The notes under the pieces are model-generated. The model was not told the origin of the DNA. It saw nothing but the letters and a program-made list of their open reading frames with translations, and searched no databases. This document shows positions 1 through 11,155 of a DNA stretch of 64,000 nucleotides, in pieces. Location of the stretch: assembly GCF_020379485.1 (NCBI RefSeq), contig NC_063436.1:18307389-18371388 (forward strand), read 5' to 3'. The number at the start of each line of letters is the position of its first letter. Position 1 is the stretch's first letter. The translations under genes were made by a program, and so were the position numbers. The stretch comes from Brassica napus. Taxonomy: Eukaryota; Streptophyta; Magnoliopsida; Brassicales; Brassicaceae.

Positions 1-42
1 TATTTAGACACAGCTTAATATGATTGAACAACGGTAACCTTA

Positions 43-174
43 GAGCATGATTAATGGGGGATTCTTAGAGTGGAGTTCTTAGCGGAATATAAGAAACCGT
101 CTCTTAAGAAAAAGAAACGGTTTCTTATATTTCATTAAGAACTCCACTCTAAAAATCTCCCATTAATCATGATC
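43..174. mobile_element. Tourist-like MITE (PIF/Harbinger type), near-perfect foldback
   Basis: Two ~60-bp arms (about 43-102 and 115-174) are inverted copies with only a few mismatches, separated by a short A-rich centre. The ends read GAGCATGATTAATGGG and, on the other strand, GATCATGATTAATGGG. The element is flanked by TTA at 40-42 and 175-177, the 3-bp duplication typical of PIF/Harbinger and Tourist elements. It has no coding capacity, so it would be mobilised in trans. The whole element folds into one long hairpin and could be a small-RNA source if transcribed. Confidence 0.85.
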
Positions 175-177
175 TTA

Positions 178-1580
178 TTTGGCAACAGGTTCTTGTGCAG
201 TTTGGAAGGAGACATATGTTCCGAGAATTGCAGGATATGGTTGATTGGATGCTCTCTAGGTCTGATCATTTAGCGCAACTCTTAAAAGGCTTACGATCCA
301 GACAACTGTCTTCCACATCTGGAAAGAGAGGAACAGTTGGCTCCAGAGCTCCACTTGCACCTCCCATACAGCAGTTTTCAAACATATTGATTGCAGTGTT
401 AATTGTTAAAGACTCCATCCTTGCACGTATCAACATAAGGAAATTCAAGGATCTCTTTTCCCAATGGTTCACGTTTGAATAAGTTGTTCATTCACCGTTA
501 ATTTTCTGGTTATTTATAAGCTTTTTTCATCTTTTTTTGGTCTTTTATGAGGTTGATTGGTAAGTGCTGTGATTTCGTTTTTTGACTGTAGATATATTGC
601 TGTGGTTTTTATTGCTTTGGCTTTAGACTTTTAATTTTTAAAAATCTTTAAATTTGGACTGTAGATTTTTGTCTCTGCAGAGAAATTGTAAAGACATAAA
701 TTCAAAGAAGTTTTGTGGATTTTATAAAATGGCTGTGAACTTTAAAAAAAAAATAGAAATCAAGATTGGTATAAATTTAGTGCTCTAGAAAGAAATGAGG
801 CTGTAGAGAGCACTCACAGCCACTACCAATCACACCCTATAACTCTTAGCTCCACCGAATTTTTGTATTGAAACCATTTCAGTTTTTGGTAAATAAAATT
901 CACATTTTATCTAAAAGAATATGATTGAACAAAGTAACTATTTGTAAAAAAAAAAAAAAAAGAACAACAAAGTAACGTATCTTCCATAATATTTAAACCA
1001 AGAATTCTTGATTTCTAGTATACCAAAATAATTGTACGATAACTGTCGATAAACATCATATATATCGAATGTAATGGTTTTCTTACTGATCCTTTTTGGT
1101 TGTGTAAGTTTTGAGAGAAGATTAAAAACGTAACTAAACTACTAATATGATAGCATAATCATAGCAGAAAAAAACTTTATATTTTATGATAAAACAGCTA
1201 AAAGAACTCGTGGTGTGACTCCTGGGTGGTTGTAACTGTCAAACCCCCCTAATCATAGGGATAGAGGGGGCCGGGGGTAAACAAATCAAACTTGCACAAC
1301 GCAGGCTCTTGATAATAGGGAAAGAATAGCAAATCCACCATCAGCTTGTGTTGTAGATTGGTCCATGAACCTATTTTTAATCGTGGACTTTGAGGTAGAT
1401 CACTCGTTTTGTTAGCCATCACAAAAGTGATACATACGTAACTGTGAATGTATCTTGTCAATGAAACGACACGGGACCAGATCGTCCGTAGGTTGTCGCA
1501 GGATACATAAAATCTTAGTTTTAAATGAATCTCCACGGAACCAGAAAAACGATCCCTACACGATCAAGTTGTCCACTTGG
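178..1580. other. Intergenic, no supported gene
   Basis: AT-rich sequence with short open frames on both strands. A minus-strand frame at 266-472 (68 codons) and an overlapping plus frame at 195-482 look slightly more protein-like than background, but I recognise neither and see no start context or splice partners. Minus-strand frames at 1249-1536 and 1521-1730 are also unrecognised. Treat as non-coding or gene debris. Confidence 0.5.
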
Positions 1581-1890
1581 TAACGGTGAGTACCTGCTCA
1601 ATAAGTGTTTGGTAGATTTCAAAAACCCTAAAGAAAAATCACTCGGGAGTTGAGAGTTTACATATAGAACCAAGAAAGTCAGGTAATTTACTACAAGCAA
1701 GATTTTTGAAATATTTCTTCTTACCATCAAGGGTTATAGTATATTTTGAACTTGTTCTGGACAAAATTGGGCTTATCCCATTTAACCCGCTACGCATATG
1801 GGCTTGTCCATAACCCTGACCGCACTATTATATTTTGGATGCATACTACTCATAGAGAGTTCCACCCATTTGATGCCACATTAAAACTAA

Positions 1891-2831
1891 GGGGGTTATT
1901 GGGAGATGAATTTGTATAGAGTTTATGAATTTTAAGAATTGATTGATTTAATAAAGTTATGTAGATTGTGAAAATTTATATAGATTGACTTATGAAATTT
2001 GACCATGTCTTTTTTGGATTGGTATAGATTTTCATGAATTTGTATTACCTCTTTTCTATCATTCTTTTTTTTTGTAAAGTAAATATATAATTTAATTTTT
2101 CCTAAATCATATAGCATGATTATTTATTTTTCTTTTAAAATTAAAATTATAATAATAGTGATACATAGAAAATTGGGCAATTCTCTTAATTAGTTTATTT
2201 TTGTCACAAAAAAGCACTCAAAGAGAAAAATGACTAGAAAATATTTCATTAAAAATACAGAAGACTATTTTATCTTTTTTTTATAAATATATAAATAATA
2301 AAAATAAAAATAATAAAAAGTTTTTAGTTATTTATTTCGAATTATATGTTTCTAAATTCGGTCTTTTTATAAATTTTTAAATAAACTTTTGAATTTTCTT
2401 TGTAAATTTTATTGTCAAATGTTCCTTTTAAATTAAAAAATGTAACAATATATAAAATGTAATGAATTATAGTTTTAGACATATAATTTGGATTTAAAGT
2501 GCAATAGATATTTGGTAAGTATAACTATTTTGTTTTCTAGTTTTTTTATCACATAGATTTTGAAAATCACATTGACACATGATATTTTAAAAATTGAGTC
2601 TTATGAATAAAAATGAATAGAATTCATATCTCAATAACACTAGATTGAGTTAGAATAAGAGAATCGATAATAACTAAACTTTTTGAATAACAAAGAATTT
2701 GAATGGATTTTGAAAATTCTTAAACCAATAACAATTGGATCTATTAAGATTTTTGAAATCCAATAACCAATAACAATGGAATCTCAAAATTTTTAAAGTT
2801 CATGAAAATTCATTTACCAATAATCTCCCTC
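1891..2831. mobile_element. PIF/Harbinger-like non-autonomous element with TAA target duplication
   Basis: The left end reads GGGGGTTATTGG and the right end, on the opposite strand, reads GAGGGAGATTATTGG; both then run into a TGAATT-like stretch. TAA flanks the element at 1888-1890 and 2832-2834, as expected for a 3-bp Harbinger-type duplication. The ~0.94-kb interior is very AT-rich and encodes no transposase. Around 2175-2300 it contains sequence resembling one arm of the foldback element at 55.9-56.2 kb, which suggests nested insertion. Family assignment rests on ends and duplication only. Confidence 0.65.
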
Positions 2832-3286
2832 TAACTGTATTTGAAATTTAGAAATGGGTGTGTTTGTATGTTGAATTCATGTCATTCACTCATGCTTAGT
2901 TTTGTCATCCCTTTATATTACTTTTTAGTTGGTGTTAAATTTTGCACTTTGCAGGATATTTCTAGGCGTTTGCTTCATTGTTCTGTTGGCTATTGGAGAA
3001 GACTACTTTCGATCTTCAGGGCCTCTTGCAAATTTAATCAATCGTGAAAATCGTGGCTTATTTAGATGATTATCTTTTTAGGTATTATGTCTCTTATATC
3101 ATTGTAAGTAAGTTGTAAGATCGTGTAAGAAAAGTTGCTAGATCATATTCTTGTAATATACAATTTTCGAATTGTAATTGAACTACTAAACTGTTCCCAA
3201 AAAGTTGTAAACTCTTTCGATCTTTGTGATCCAATAACTAGACACCAGGATGATTCGGTTTTACCAGATGCTTTAGTACTGGAACA

Positions 3287-3979
3287 GCTTTACCAGATGC
3301 TTCGGTTTATAGAAGACTAGTGGGAAGACTGTTGTATCTCACTCATACTAGACCGGACATTACGTATGCGGTCCACAAGCTTAGCCAGTACATGTCTGTA
3401 CCAACTGATGCTCATCTCCAGGCAGCTTATAAAGTTTTGAGATATTTGAAGAACGATCCGAGTCAAGGTCTCTTCTACTCTGCATCGTCTGCGATGAAGC
3501 TAACAGCGTATTCTGATGCTGATTGGGCTGCGTGTCCAGACTCGCGTCAGTCCATTACTGGATATTGTGTATTCTTGGGTGATTCTTTGGTTTCTTGGCG
3601 TGCAAAGAAACAACAAACTGTCTCCAGAAGTAGCTCTGAGGCGGAGTACAAAGCTATGGCAGATGCAACCTGTAAACTGATTTGGTTAACAACGGTGTTG
3701 GGTGAAATGCATTGCTCGCCATTGTCTCCGGCCACTCTATTCTATGACAATCAGTCTGCCTTATACATCGCTTCTAACCCTGTTTATCATGAACGCACGA
3801 AGCATATAGAGATCGATTGTCATGTGGTGAGAGAGCGCTTAAAGACTGGTTTTTTGAAGACACTTCATTTAAAGTCCGAGTTGCAGATAGCTGACGTGCT
3901 TATCAAGGCAGTGCAACCGGGGCTTTTCAAGAATCTGATTGACAAGATAGGAATACACAGCTTGTACATTCCATATTGA
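3287..3979 (+). pseudogene. Ty1/copia retrotransposon polyprotein fragment (end of reverse transcriptase + RNase H)
   Basis: This frame encodes the C-terminal part of a copia polyprotein. The PDASVYRRLVGRLLYLTHTRPD-type junction begins near 3290. It is followed by the RNase H domain with YSDADWA, the CVFLGDSLVSW strand, KKQQTVSRSSSEAEY (catalytic Glu context), the DNQSALYIA block and the HERTKHIEIDCHVVRE block, then a stop at 3977-3979. Gag, protease, integrase and most of the reverse transcriptase are missing, so it cannot act alone. The open frame reaches position 3320 only through a GTG codon, so there is no native start. A purine-rich tract (GAGGGGAGAG) follows the stop, as expected before a 3' LTR. 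The RNase H core shows no internal stop, so the truncation is fairly recent. Confidence 0.92.
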
Positions 3980-3987
3980 GGGGAGAG

Positions 3988-4142
3988 TATTAGATTATAT
4001 GAACCAACCGATTAAGGTTTCCTTTTGCCTAACCATCGGTTTAGCTTCCTATCACTAAACCAAGTGTATATATATCTTAGAACAGAGAGTTGTAACTATT
4101 AACTTGAGCATTTGATATGAATAACAAACTCTTTTTACTCTG
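3988..4142 (+). mobile_element. Probable 3' LTR remnant of the copia fragment
   Basis: Sequence immediately after the polypurine tract begins TATTAGATTATATGAACC and ends near CTCTTTTTACTCTGAG, where block A of the flanking repeat starts. Plant copia 3' LTRs commonly begin just after such a tract. No matching 5' LTR is present in the window, so the boundaries are estimated. Confidence 0.5.
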
Positions 4143-4580
4143 AGGTAAGTACGCTAATAGAGTGCTCGCTCAATATTATTGTTTTAAAGCTTTCGAACCC
4201 CTAAGAAAGTTTATCGGAAGTTTAACTATAGAACCAAGATATACTCAGGTAAATGGTAATATAACAAGACAAGATTTTGTAAATATTATTTTGATTAATA
4301 CTTTTATACTGATAAAGAAATCGTAAGTTTAATTAGTTGTGAAAATCATTGTCTTCCTAATTAGCATTATGCCAATATGTACATTTTATAGTAGATGATT
4401 ATCTTATTAGCTATTACGTCTTTTATCATTCTAAATAAGTTGTACGATCATATCCTTGTATATATATACGATTTTGAAACAGTGATTGAACTACCAAGTA
4501 CCAAACTAATCTCAGAAAGTTTTGAACTCTTTGAGTCTTTAATTTGTGATCTAATAACTAGATACCAGGATGATTCTAAA

Positions 4581-6062
4581 TTAACTTGGACCATATATGT
4601 TGTGGCAAAACTCTCTCTTAAGAATAACTTTCTCGATGTTGTCAGCTGATGAAAAACGAAACATAGTGATACGTAAAAACTTCATGAGTTATCTTGCATA
4701 ACTCACAAAGTGGTAGAAAGATAGTTACTCTTTTCAGATGGGAAGCCACTGCTCGGACAGTCTTTTTACAATGCGTTCATTGATCTACCAACTCATAATA
4801 TCAAACAATATATTCGTTAATCCCAACCGAGTACGTTAAGAACAAAGTGAGTAAAGGAAAGCAAAGTCCAAAACATGGTTAAATTTGAAGTAACCATATA
4901 AGAGTTCAATTGAATGGCCAAGTCATGAGAATATGGGAGGGATCACATTAACAACTTGTGGGTCTTGAAACGGTGGGGGTGGGGGTGGAGGCGGCCGCAT
5001 AGGCGGTGGAGACGTGGAGGTGGATGTGGTAACGGATTAGAAACGTATAACAATGAAGTGATCGTTTTTTGTCGTCACATCACATAGGCATGCATTGGTA
5101 ATAAACATGCACATGACATTCACATTTACAATCTCATAAGAGAGAATTTGCTTGGTTCCCGCAAAGAATAAAGTTGGAACGACATAAAGAAAATTTGCTT
5201 GGTTCCCGCAAAGAATAACATGCATAAACCATTTATCCAAAGAAAATAAAAAAGTAAATAAATAAGTATGAGGCACAAACTAAAAATGGTGCAAGAGGAA
5301 AAAATTATAAAATAAATAAAAGTGGACTTGATGAGTTGCAACTTTGATGTATTAAACGGGCTTCTCAACCCAATTAAGTTTATAGTTGGGACATTTATAC
5401 GCCCTAAACTTTCAAGGATTTGTCGGTGCGGCATGGCAGACAGAATATGACTGGTCTGGTCTTCGTCAAAAAAAAAAAAACATCCCCACGTGTCTCTTTC
5501 CACAGTTTCCCCAAAATTTCTGGATTAACAATCCTCGTTATGGAATTTTATACAGATTTAAAGATTTATTTGTGCACCTTCATAACATATTTCGCTCTAT
5601 CTAGATGTGAAAATATTTCTCATTTACAGAGAGATTTATACAGGACGTTGAACGTACATAGCTACCTACAATAATGGAAGGTATGAGAACGTTAAAGATG
5701 GATGTGCATAGATATAAGTAGACTGTTACTAGCAAGACGACAAAAAAAAAGTAGACTGTTACTATTGTTTTCTACTAAATGATGAGTGAACTATGGTGAT
5801 CCGTTGAGAATAAAAGAAGAAGACAAATATACCAAATTTATCTATTTGTTGCGATAATAAACGTGGTATTCATATACTAAGGTGCGTATGTGTAAACAAG
5901 TCAGTTTCATGGGGCCACGGTATTATTTCGAAAATGGACCGATTAAATTTAATGTTGTCTGTAAGTGAGATGTGAAGAGCTCCCTACCAATCAGACACCT
6001 CCATGCCTTATGATTTCTCTAGAATTATTAGCTTCGTTGTGATAAATGAAACTGAAGTTTCC

Positions 6063-6095
<33 letters not shown>

Positions 6096-6738
6096 TTTTT
6101 AGTTTCCTATATTTCACTATTCGTTACCGTCTTACTGGATCTCCCTAGTGATTATGTAGCTTTGCTAGTGGAATGGAATACTAACAACATAAAAGCATCA
6201 CACGTACAAAATTCAGACCCATAGACAACATATACTATAATGTGAAAATGTTGACTAGGATTTAACTTGACTTATGAGTTTTAAATGAGAAAAATAATTA
6301 AAAAGTGTAAACAAAACGAGGTTGTTGACGAATTTGACGCGATAAGACAAAGAAGACGTTGACGAGCTTCTCTTTAGGCATGGTTCTTACTTCTTAGTAA
6401 TCAAGATATGTTGTTCAAAAAAAAAAAGTAATCAAGATATTGGAGGTTAATTGAAAAGGTTTTGTTAGTTAACGGACCTAATCTCTTTATTCCATAGCGG
6501 TTCTCGTTGAAGTCGTCATTTTCAGATATTTGTAAACTGGGACAGATAGATTTATAGTAATCAACTTGGGCCCAAGTTTATTCAATTAAGGACAATGTAT
6601 GTCGCCATATTTGTCTCTGTCTACCCGATTCTGTCTTCGTCTTGAGTTTCTTGTAATTTCATACAAAAATTACAAAATTGAATTTTGTATTTATGTAAAA
6701 ACAAAAGCACCCTCAAAACAAAATATTTGTAGGAAAGA
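4581..6738. other. Intergenic, G-rich tract, small tandem repeat and (TA)n
   Basis: No supported gene. Contents: a G-run tract at about 4970-5030 with several GGGGG and GGTGG blocks; a 46-bp tandem duplication (5144-5170 and 5190-5217, shared word TTGCTTGGTTCCCGCAAAG); and a (TA)n microsatellite at about 6064-6095. Short ORFs here are AT-driven and unrecognised. Confidence 0.55.
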
Positions 6739-6740
6739 AC

Positions 6741-6856
6741 AATATTTGTAGAAGTAAGAAGCTTATGTAATTTCTGTAAAAAACAAGAAAATAATTAACA
6801 ATATTTGTAGAAGTAAGAAGCTTATGTAATTTCTGTAAAAAACAAGAAAATAATTA
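6741..6856. repeat. 59-bp perfect tandem duplication
   Basis: The unit beginning AATATTTGTAGAAGTAAG occurs at 6741-6799 and again from 6800 to 6856, identical across about 57 bases. The identity implies a recent duplication. It lies about 1.2 kb upstream of the coding start of the 8.0-kb gene and roughly 0.3 kb upstream of its likely transcript start. Confidence 0.9.
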
Positions 6857-7327
6857 GTTGAAAGGGCCACAATATTTTTTACGGGTGCAAGCTCATAAGA
6901 AATAGAAAAATAAAGGGATCAAACAGGAATAAAATAATATTTGGCCCATCCCGCTGCGTCGGTGACGTGAAGCTTCCCTGCTGGAGAAAAGCTCACCTGC
7001 GTAATCTCAGCTATATTTAGGACATCAACCAACACATGTCCGAACACAATACACTTCTATATCTGTTTTCAAATTCAAATCCGCTGTCCTTTTATCTTAA
7101 TTTTAAAACTATCAGATTATTAATTTTTATTTCGTTGTTAAAATCCAGAATATCTCACAATAATACAATCTATATATCTCGATCTCTCCTTCTCCTCCTG
7201 AAGAAAATATTTTTGGAAACTTCGACGAATCGGTCTGAAGTGGGACAAGTAATCCGCCAGTTTCTCCTCGGTCTCTCAGCTCATCTCGTCACTATCGGAT
7301 CTAGGTCTCCTTCTCTTTCGTTTCAAG

Positions 7328-7847
7328 GTACAAAAACAAGTTTCAAATATTTTTCTATTTCATTCACACCAGTTTCGTTCACATTATAAAGTTCTTTTTT
7401 TGGTTTTCCTTTTTTTCATCCATCATTCATATACTCATCACTCAGTAATTCTGAGTTAATTTCTGGGTTCGTAATAAATTCAGTGAAAATTATTTAATTA
7501 CTTTTATTAATTTAAATGTATTCCCCCCTAAGTCACGGCATCGGAAAATAGCAAAAACACAGCTGTGTTTAAGTATATATTTTCATAAAACATTTAATTT
7601 CGAATCAATGCACTATAAAGTTACCTACTTTTGACAGTATCTGAATAAAAACATAAACCAAATTTCAAACACTTTCTGTCTCTTTAATCCTCTAATCTAG
7701 TCTCTACTTTTAATGTTTTTGACTTTTTTCTATCTATACCATGTGATTTTTGATTCGGTAATTATCCATATTATGCATTATGATTAAGCATTAAAGTATT
7801 TCCTTTATCGATTAATGAAATTAAAGTTTGTGATTTTATTATTGCAG
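7328..7847 (+). other. 5'UTR intron of the 8.0-kb membrane-protein gene
   Basis: Donor TTTCAAG|GTACAA and acceptor TTATTGCAG|ATTTTT bracket a T-rich 520-bp segment upstream of the ATG at 8043. No long upstream frame contradicts a leader role. Inferred from splice signals only. Confidence 0.55.
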
Positions 7848-8042
7848 ATTTTTGGTTATTTCTGGGGACAAGGCGTTAGCTGTAATTCAATTTTTTATTA
7901 GCATTGGCTATTAAAGGTGGCACAAGCGTATGTGTTTGTGTCCTTTCCTCTCTACTGGGGACAGATCTTGTTCTTGATTACAGATTCAAGAACTAAGAGA
8001 TTGTTTTCAGAACTTCGATTCTGGTCTTAATCTGGTAAGTTC

Positions 8043-8862
8043 ATGGGGATGAGTCTCGATTTCGATGTTGATCTCGAGAAAGGAATCATTGTCTGCGACA
8101 ATGTTTATACAAAGTCGCCGGAGAAGCCACTGTTACCGATGTCTCCGGATAATAAACCGGTGAAAACCGGAGAAGAAACTGTCGGTTCGTTAGGAAACGA
8201 TGCAAGTCCGGTTCAATGTGCGATCAGTAAACCGGGATGGGGGAAGGAGAAACGCAAGAAATCTGCGTCGAAGCCTCCTCGACCGCCGCGTGGACCGTCG
8301 CTGGACGCAGCGGATATGAAACTGATAAGGGAGATCGCTGAACTGGCGATGCTGAAACGCGCGAGGGTCGAGCGTTTGAGAGCTTTGAAGAAATCGAGAG
8401 CGGCCAAAGCGGAGTCTGCGGCTTCTTCTCTAGGCAATGTCTTGGCCTCGATTCTCACCGCTATTTTCTTCTTCGTCCTCGTTATCCAAGGTGTGCTTTC
8501 ATTTTAACCTTGCGACTGCGTTTGCGTTTTGCTATAGTTAATCTTACGTGTGTTATTACTGAAATATTCAGGATTTTCGCCAAAAGCAGCCGTTAGCTCC
8601 GGAACCGGAAAAGCCAATGGTGGTTTTGTGTCCGTTCAGTATGCGGGAAACCCGTCCGCGAGTGAACCGGGTGGAAGTTATACCGGTCCGGTTTTAGCAA
8701 GGAGATTACCAAAGTATGTTGTTGTTTCTGTCCGGTTAAGAAGAGGAATCATATTTTAATTTCTCTGAAATAATATCTAATTATATCTTTTGTACTCGCA
8801 GTTTACTAAAACCGGTTTCCGGTTTGGAGAATAGAAAGAAGATGAATAGAGTTTCACAATAA
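8043..8862 (+). CDS. Small single-pass membrane protein, unknown function (3 coding exons)
   Basis: Exons 8043-8490, 8572-8713 and 8802-8862 join in frame through GT..AG introns to give 216 residues. The N-terminal half is acidic then proline/lysine rich, with a PPRPPRGPS stretch near residue 80. A charged, probably helical segment (MKLIREIAELAMLKRARVERL) follows, then one strongly hydrophobic segment, about residues 130-150 (SILTAIFFFVLVIQG). The short C-terminal tail is Ser/Gly rich and ends NRVSQ. The predicted 5'UTR has its own intron (7328-7847), a layout common in constitutively expressed plant genes. Gene order suggests the counterpart of the unknown membrane protein near At3g17120, recalled rather than checked. 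I recognise no catalytic motif. Function is unknown. Confidence 0.82.
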
Positions 8863-9727
8863 AGCGTAAACCAAAGAAATAGACCTGGACAGGTTCATCA
8901 CTGGTTGACCAAACCATTTATCGGTTTACATTGTCGGTGAACCATACACTCGTACCGATAAAGTTTTTGGGCAAAACCGGCTGCTCTCTCTTCGGCTATG
9001 AAACAATAACTATAGTTTTGTAATATTCTTCTTGAAGTAAAAATAAGAGAAGTTACAAATAATAAAATTACTATTGTGTTATTAAGGGTGTGTACCTTTT
9101 TACATGTGCTACTATAGAACCGTAATACAAATTAGGATCCTATCAGTAGTAGATTGTTGTGTTTTTTAACAGATGTAAGGAAGTCAGTGACAAAAAAAAA
9201 GATGTAAACAAGTATTCAAACTTAAATGAGATCAAAACGTAAAAATATGAAATCATCATTATTGGTATAGTTTTTTAAAAATATTTGAAATCACATGCAA
9301 GTGATGCTTGGAGTTGAAATTCGAAATCAATTATTTAAATAACATATATTTGGAAACAGAATCCATGTGGCTGTATCTAGACACTCCCACTAAGCATAGA
9401 GACCACTTTTAATGCTGTGCGAAATTAATTGAACATGTGATTTCACGTGTGTGTATATATCAAACGTCTATTATTTCTGTTGCGTTGCTGTCTTCGGATG
9501 CTTCGTGGTCCCAATATTAAAACCCCAACTCCTAGTTTTTTTGTTGTTGATAGTTTTAAGTCACCATATATACTCCCCAACTAAATAAATTTTAAAAATG
9601 TAAGAATACTGCTGTAACAGAAACATACAATTTCTATAGTGAATTACTTAATTATGGTAAATATAAAATTGTTCGTGTCAATAATTTACAAATATATAAT
9701 TATTACTTGGGAAAGAAACAGAGATTC
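8863..9727. other. Intergenic 3' flanks
   Basis: This is the 3' region of the membrane-protein gene and the 3' flank of the convergent PMEI gene. It is AT-rich, with no recognisable gene, RNA or bounded repeat. Confidence 0.5.
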
Positions 9728-10279
9728 TTAACGACTGTTCATTAGAGATTTAATCACAGAAATGGCCACGTCGCAAAGATTCTTAACCAGCTGGTTCCTA
9801 GCCGTAAGAGCCACCGAGCTTTCATCGTCGGCCATGATACTATTGATCCGTTTCTGGCAAGAATCAGTTTGTTTCTCGGCGTCACCGAGAACATACTTCG
9901 CGAATCCAAACTCCCCTCGCTGCATTGCCTCGATCGCCTGAGGAATGTTGAACCGGACCACCGGCCGGTACATCTCAGCGCACTGAGCCAGCGCTCGCTC
10001 CGCAGCTGGATCTTTAGAATGTCTGATCAGCGATTGGATATAACCTAAGTTATCGGTCATGTTACCGAGCACAACGTTGGCCATTGCGGAGGCTAGAGAT
10101 TTGGGATCAGAGGGTGAGGGAATGAGAGGGCGGAGAGAGGCTTCGCAGAGGTCGCAAAACGGCGTCTCTTTGCAGACTGTGTCTATTAGGTCGTCGGAGG
10201 AATGAGCTTGCAACGGTAGGAGCAGCAGGAGAAAGAGGTATAGAGACGGTTGTGATGTGACGGCGGAGGATTTCTTCAT
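9728..10279 (-). CDS. Plant invertase/pectin methylesterase inhibitor (PMEI) family protein
   Basis: Single-exon gene of 183 codons. Residues 1-27 form a secretion signal (hydrophobic LYLFLLLLLPLQ core, then AHSSDD). The mature part has the PMEI four-cysteine pattern: C36 and C45 for the N-terminal hairpin, C100 and C141 for the four-helix bundle pair, with extra C42 and C169. An NMT sequon lies at about residue 73. Family members bind and inhibit pectin methylesterase or invertase in the cell wall; which target applies cannot be read from sequence. A TATA box lies about 110 bp upstream of the ATG. It belongs to a local PMEI cluster with 11156-11898 and 16410-16973. The divergence between copies indicates an old tandem family. 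Confidence 0.9.
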   Translation of the reverse strand: MKKSSAVTSQPSLYLFLLLLLPLQAHSSDDLIDTVCKETPFCDLCEASLRPLIPSPSDPKSLASAMANVVLGNMTDNLGYIQSLIRHSKDPAAERALAQCAEMYRPVVRFNIPQAIEAMQRGEFGFAKYVLGDAEKQTDSCQKRINSIMADDESSVALTARNQLVKNLCDVAISVIKSLMNSR

Positions 10280-10387
10280 CGTCGGCGAAGGTGAATTTTG
10301 AAAAGAAAGTGAGAAGAATATTGATGTGTAATAACTTTAAATTAATACTTGTGTGTTGTGAGTGCTACTAGCTACCTATGTTTCTAG

Positions 10388-10397
10388 ACTTATATAG
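10388..10397 (-). promoter_or_regulatory. TATA box of PMEI gene
   Basis: Reading the minus strand, CTATATAAGT lies about 110 bp upstream of the start codon at 10279, the expected place for a plant core promoter given a leader of about 80 bp. Confidence 0.55.
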
Positions 10398-10409
10398 TTG
10401 ATGTTTAAA

Positions 10410-11155
10410 TTTGTTATATACTACATATTAGTAAACGTTAAAAGCTACAACTCCTAGTTTTTCTTTTAGTATCCAAGACGGATGCTTTTTACGTGCCGTC
10501 ACAATGTCACATATGATTCGTTTTATATCGATATGAAGCTTAGATAGATTTGCTTACTAGTGATTATTAGGTCTATGTAGTTGTTCTTACAATTTTACCC
10601 GTGGCAAACTTTGTTGAGTATATAAACTTTGTTGTGAGTATATATTAGTATGGCATACGTATATTGACTAATCAATATTTAATTTTCATATACGTAAACA
10701 TGGATATATGGTGGTTGTTGGCCAAAAAAAGAAAGAAAGAAAAGTAGAGGTTGTGTGGTATACTGGTATTGGTGAATATGTTAGGCCCTTTGTGAGTCGG
10801 TCCACATGAAACGAAGATACCATGATACATTTCACACTATACTACCTTTTCATCTGATTTAAATATTTTTTACTTATTAACAGAAGTATATATTGTGGGG
10901 CTGCCTTCTCTAGTCAGTCTGCCTCGTGAATGTTGGTGTATCCCGTGAATGTTGGTATTACCAGTTTAGCAGAAATCAAGGTACGATCGAGAACGACCTT
11001 AATTGACTCTGTTTATCCGGTTAAAGTAAAGTAAAGTCTAGATCGATGGTTTTATCAATTTAATTATCACTTCCATAACATATTTTTCTAGTAAGATAAC
11101 AGCTTCGAGGAATATTTTTGTTATTGTTATTTTAATACATTTTAAAAAGGATTGT
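10410..11155. other. Intergenic
   Basis: Promoter-side flank of the PMEI gene and 3' flank of the PMEI pseudogene. A short duplicated word (CGTGAATGTTGGT, twice near 10925-10955) is the only structure seen. Confidence 0.45.

Larger units (their letters stand above)
1580..4580. repeat. Composite region: diverged direct repeats around transposon insertions
   Basis: Two diverged blocks occur twice in the same order. Block A is at about 1580-1725 and again at 4145-4300 (shared words include CTCAATA, ATAGAACCAAGA, TCAGGTAA). Block B is at about 3060-3258 and again at 4393-4578 (shared GATGATTATCTT, AGTTGTA, GATCATAT, GATTGAACTAC-like and CCAGGATGATTC). In the right copy A and B are adjacent. In the left copy about 1.3 kb separates them, including a PIF-type element. 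The copia fragment lies between left B and right A. This looks like an old tandem duplication later filled with transposons. The identity of blocks A and B is unknown. Confidence 0.6.

Noticed and set aside
5126..5503. 125-codon minus-strand ORF
   Set aside because: Runs through a poly-A/T stretch and a 46-bp tandem repeat; overlapping plus-strand ORFs of similar size; no domain.
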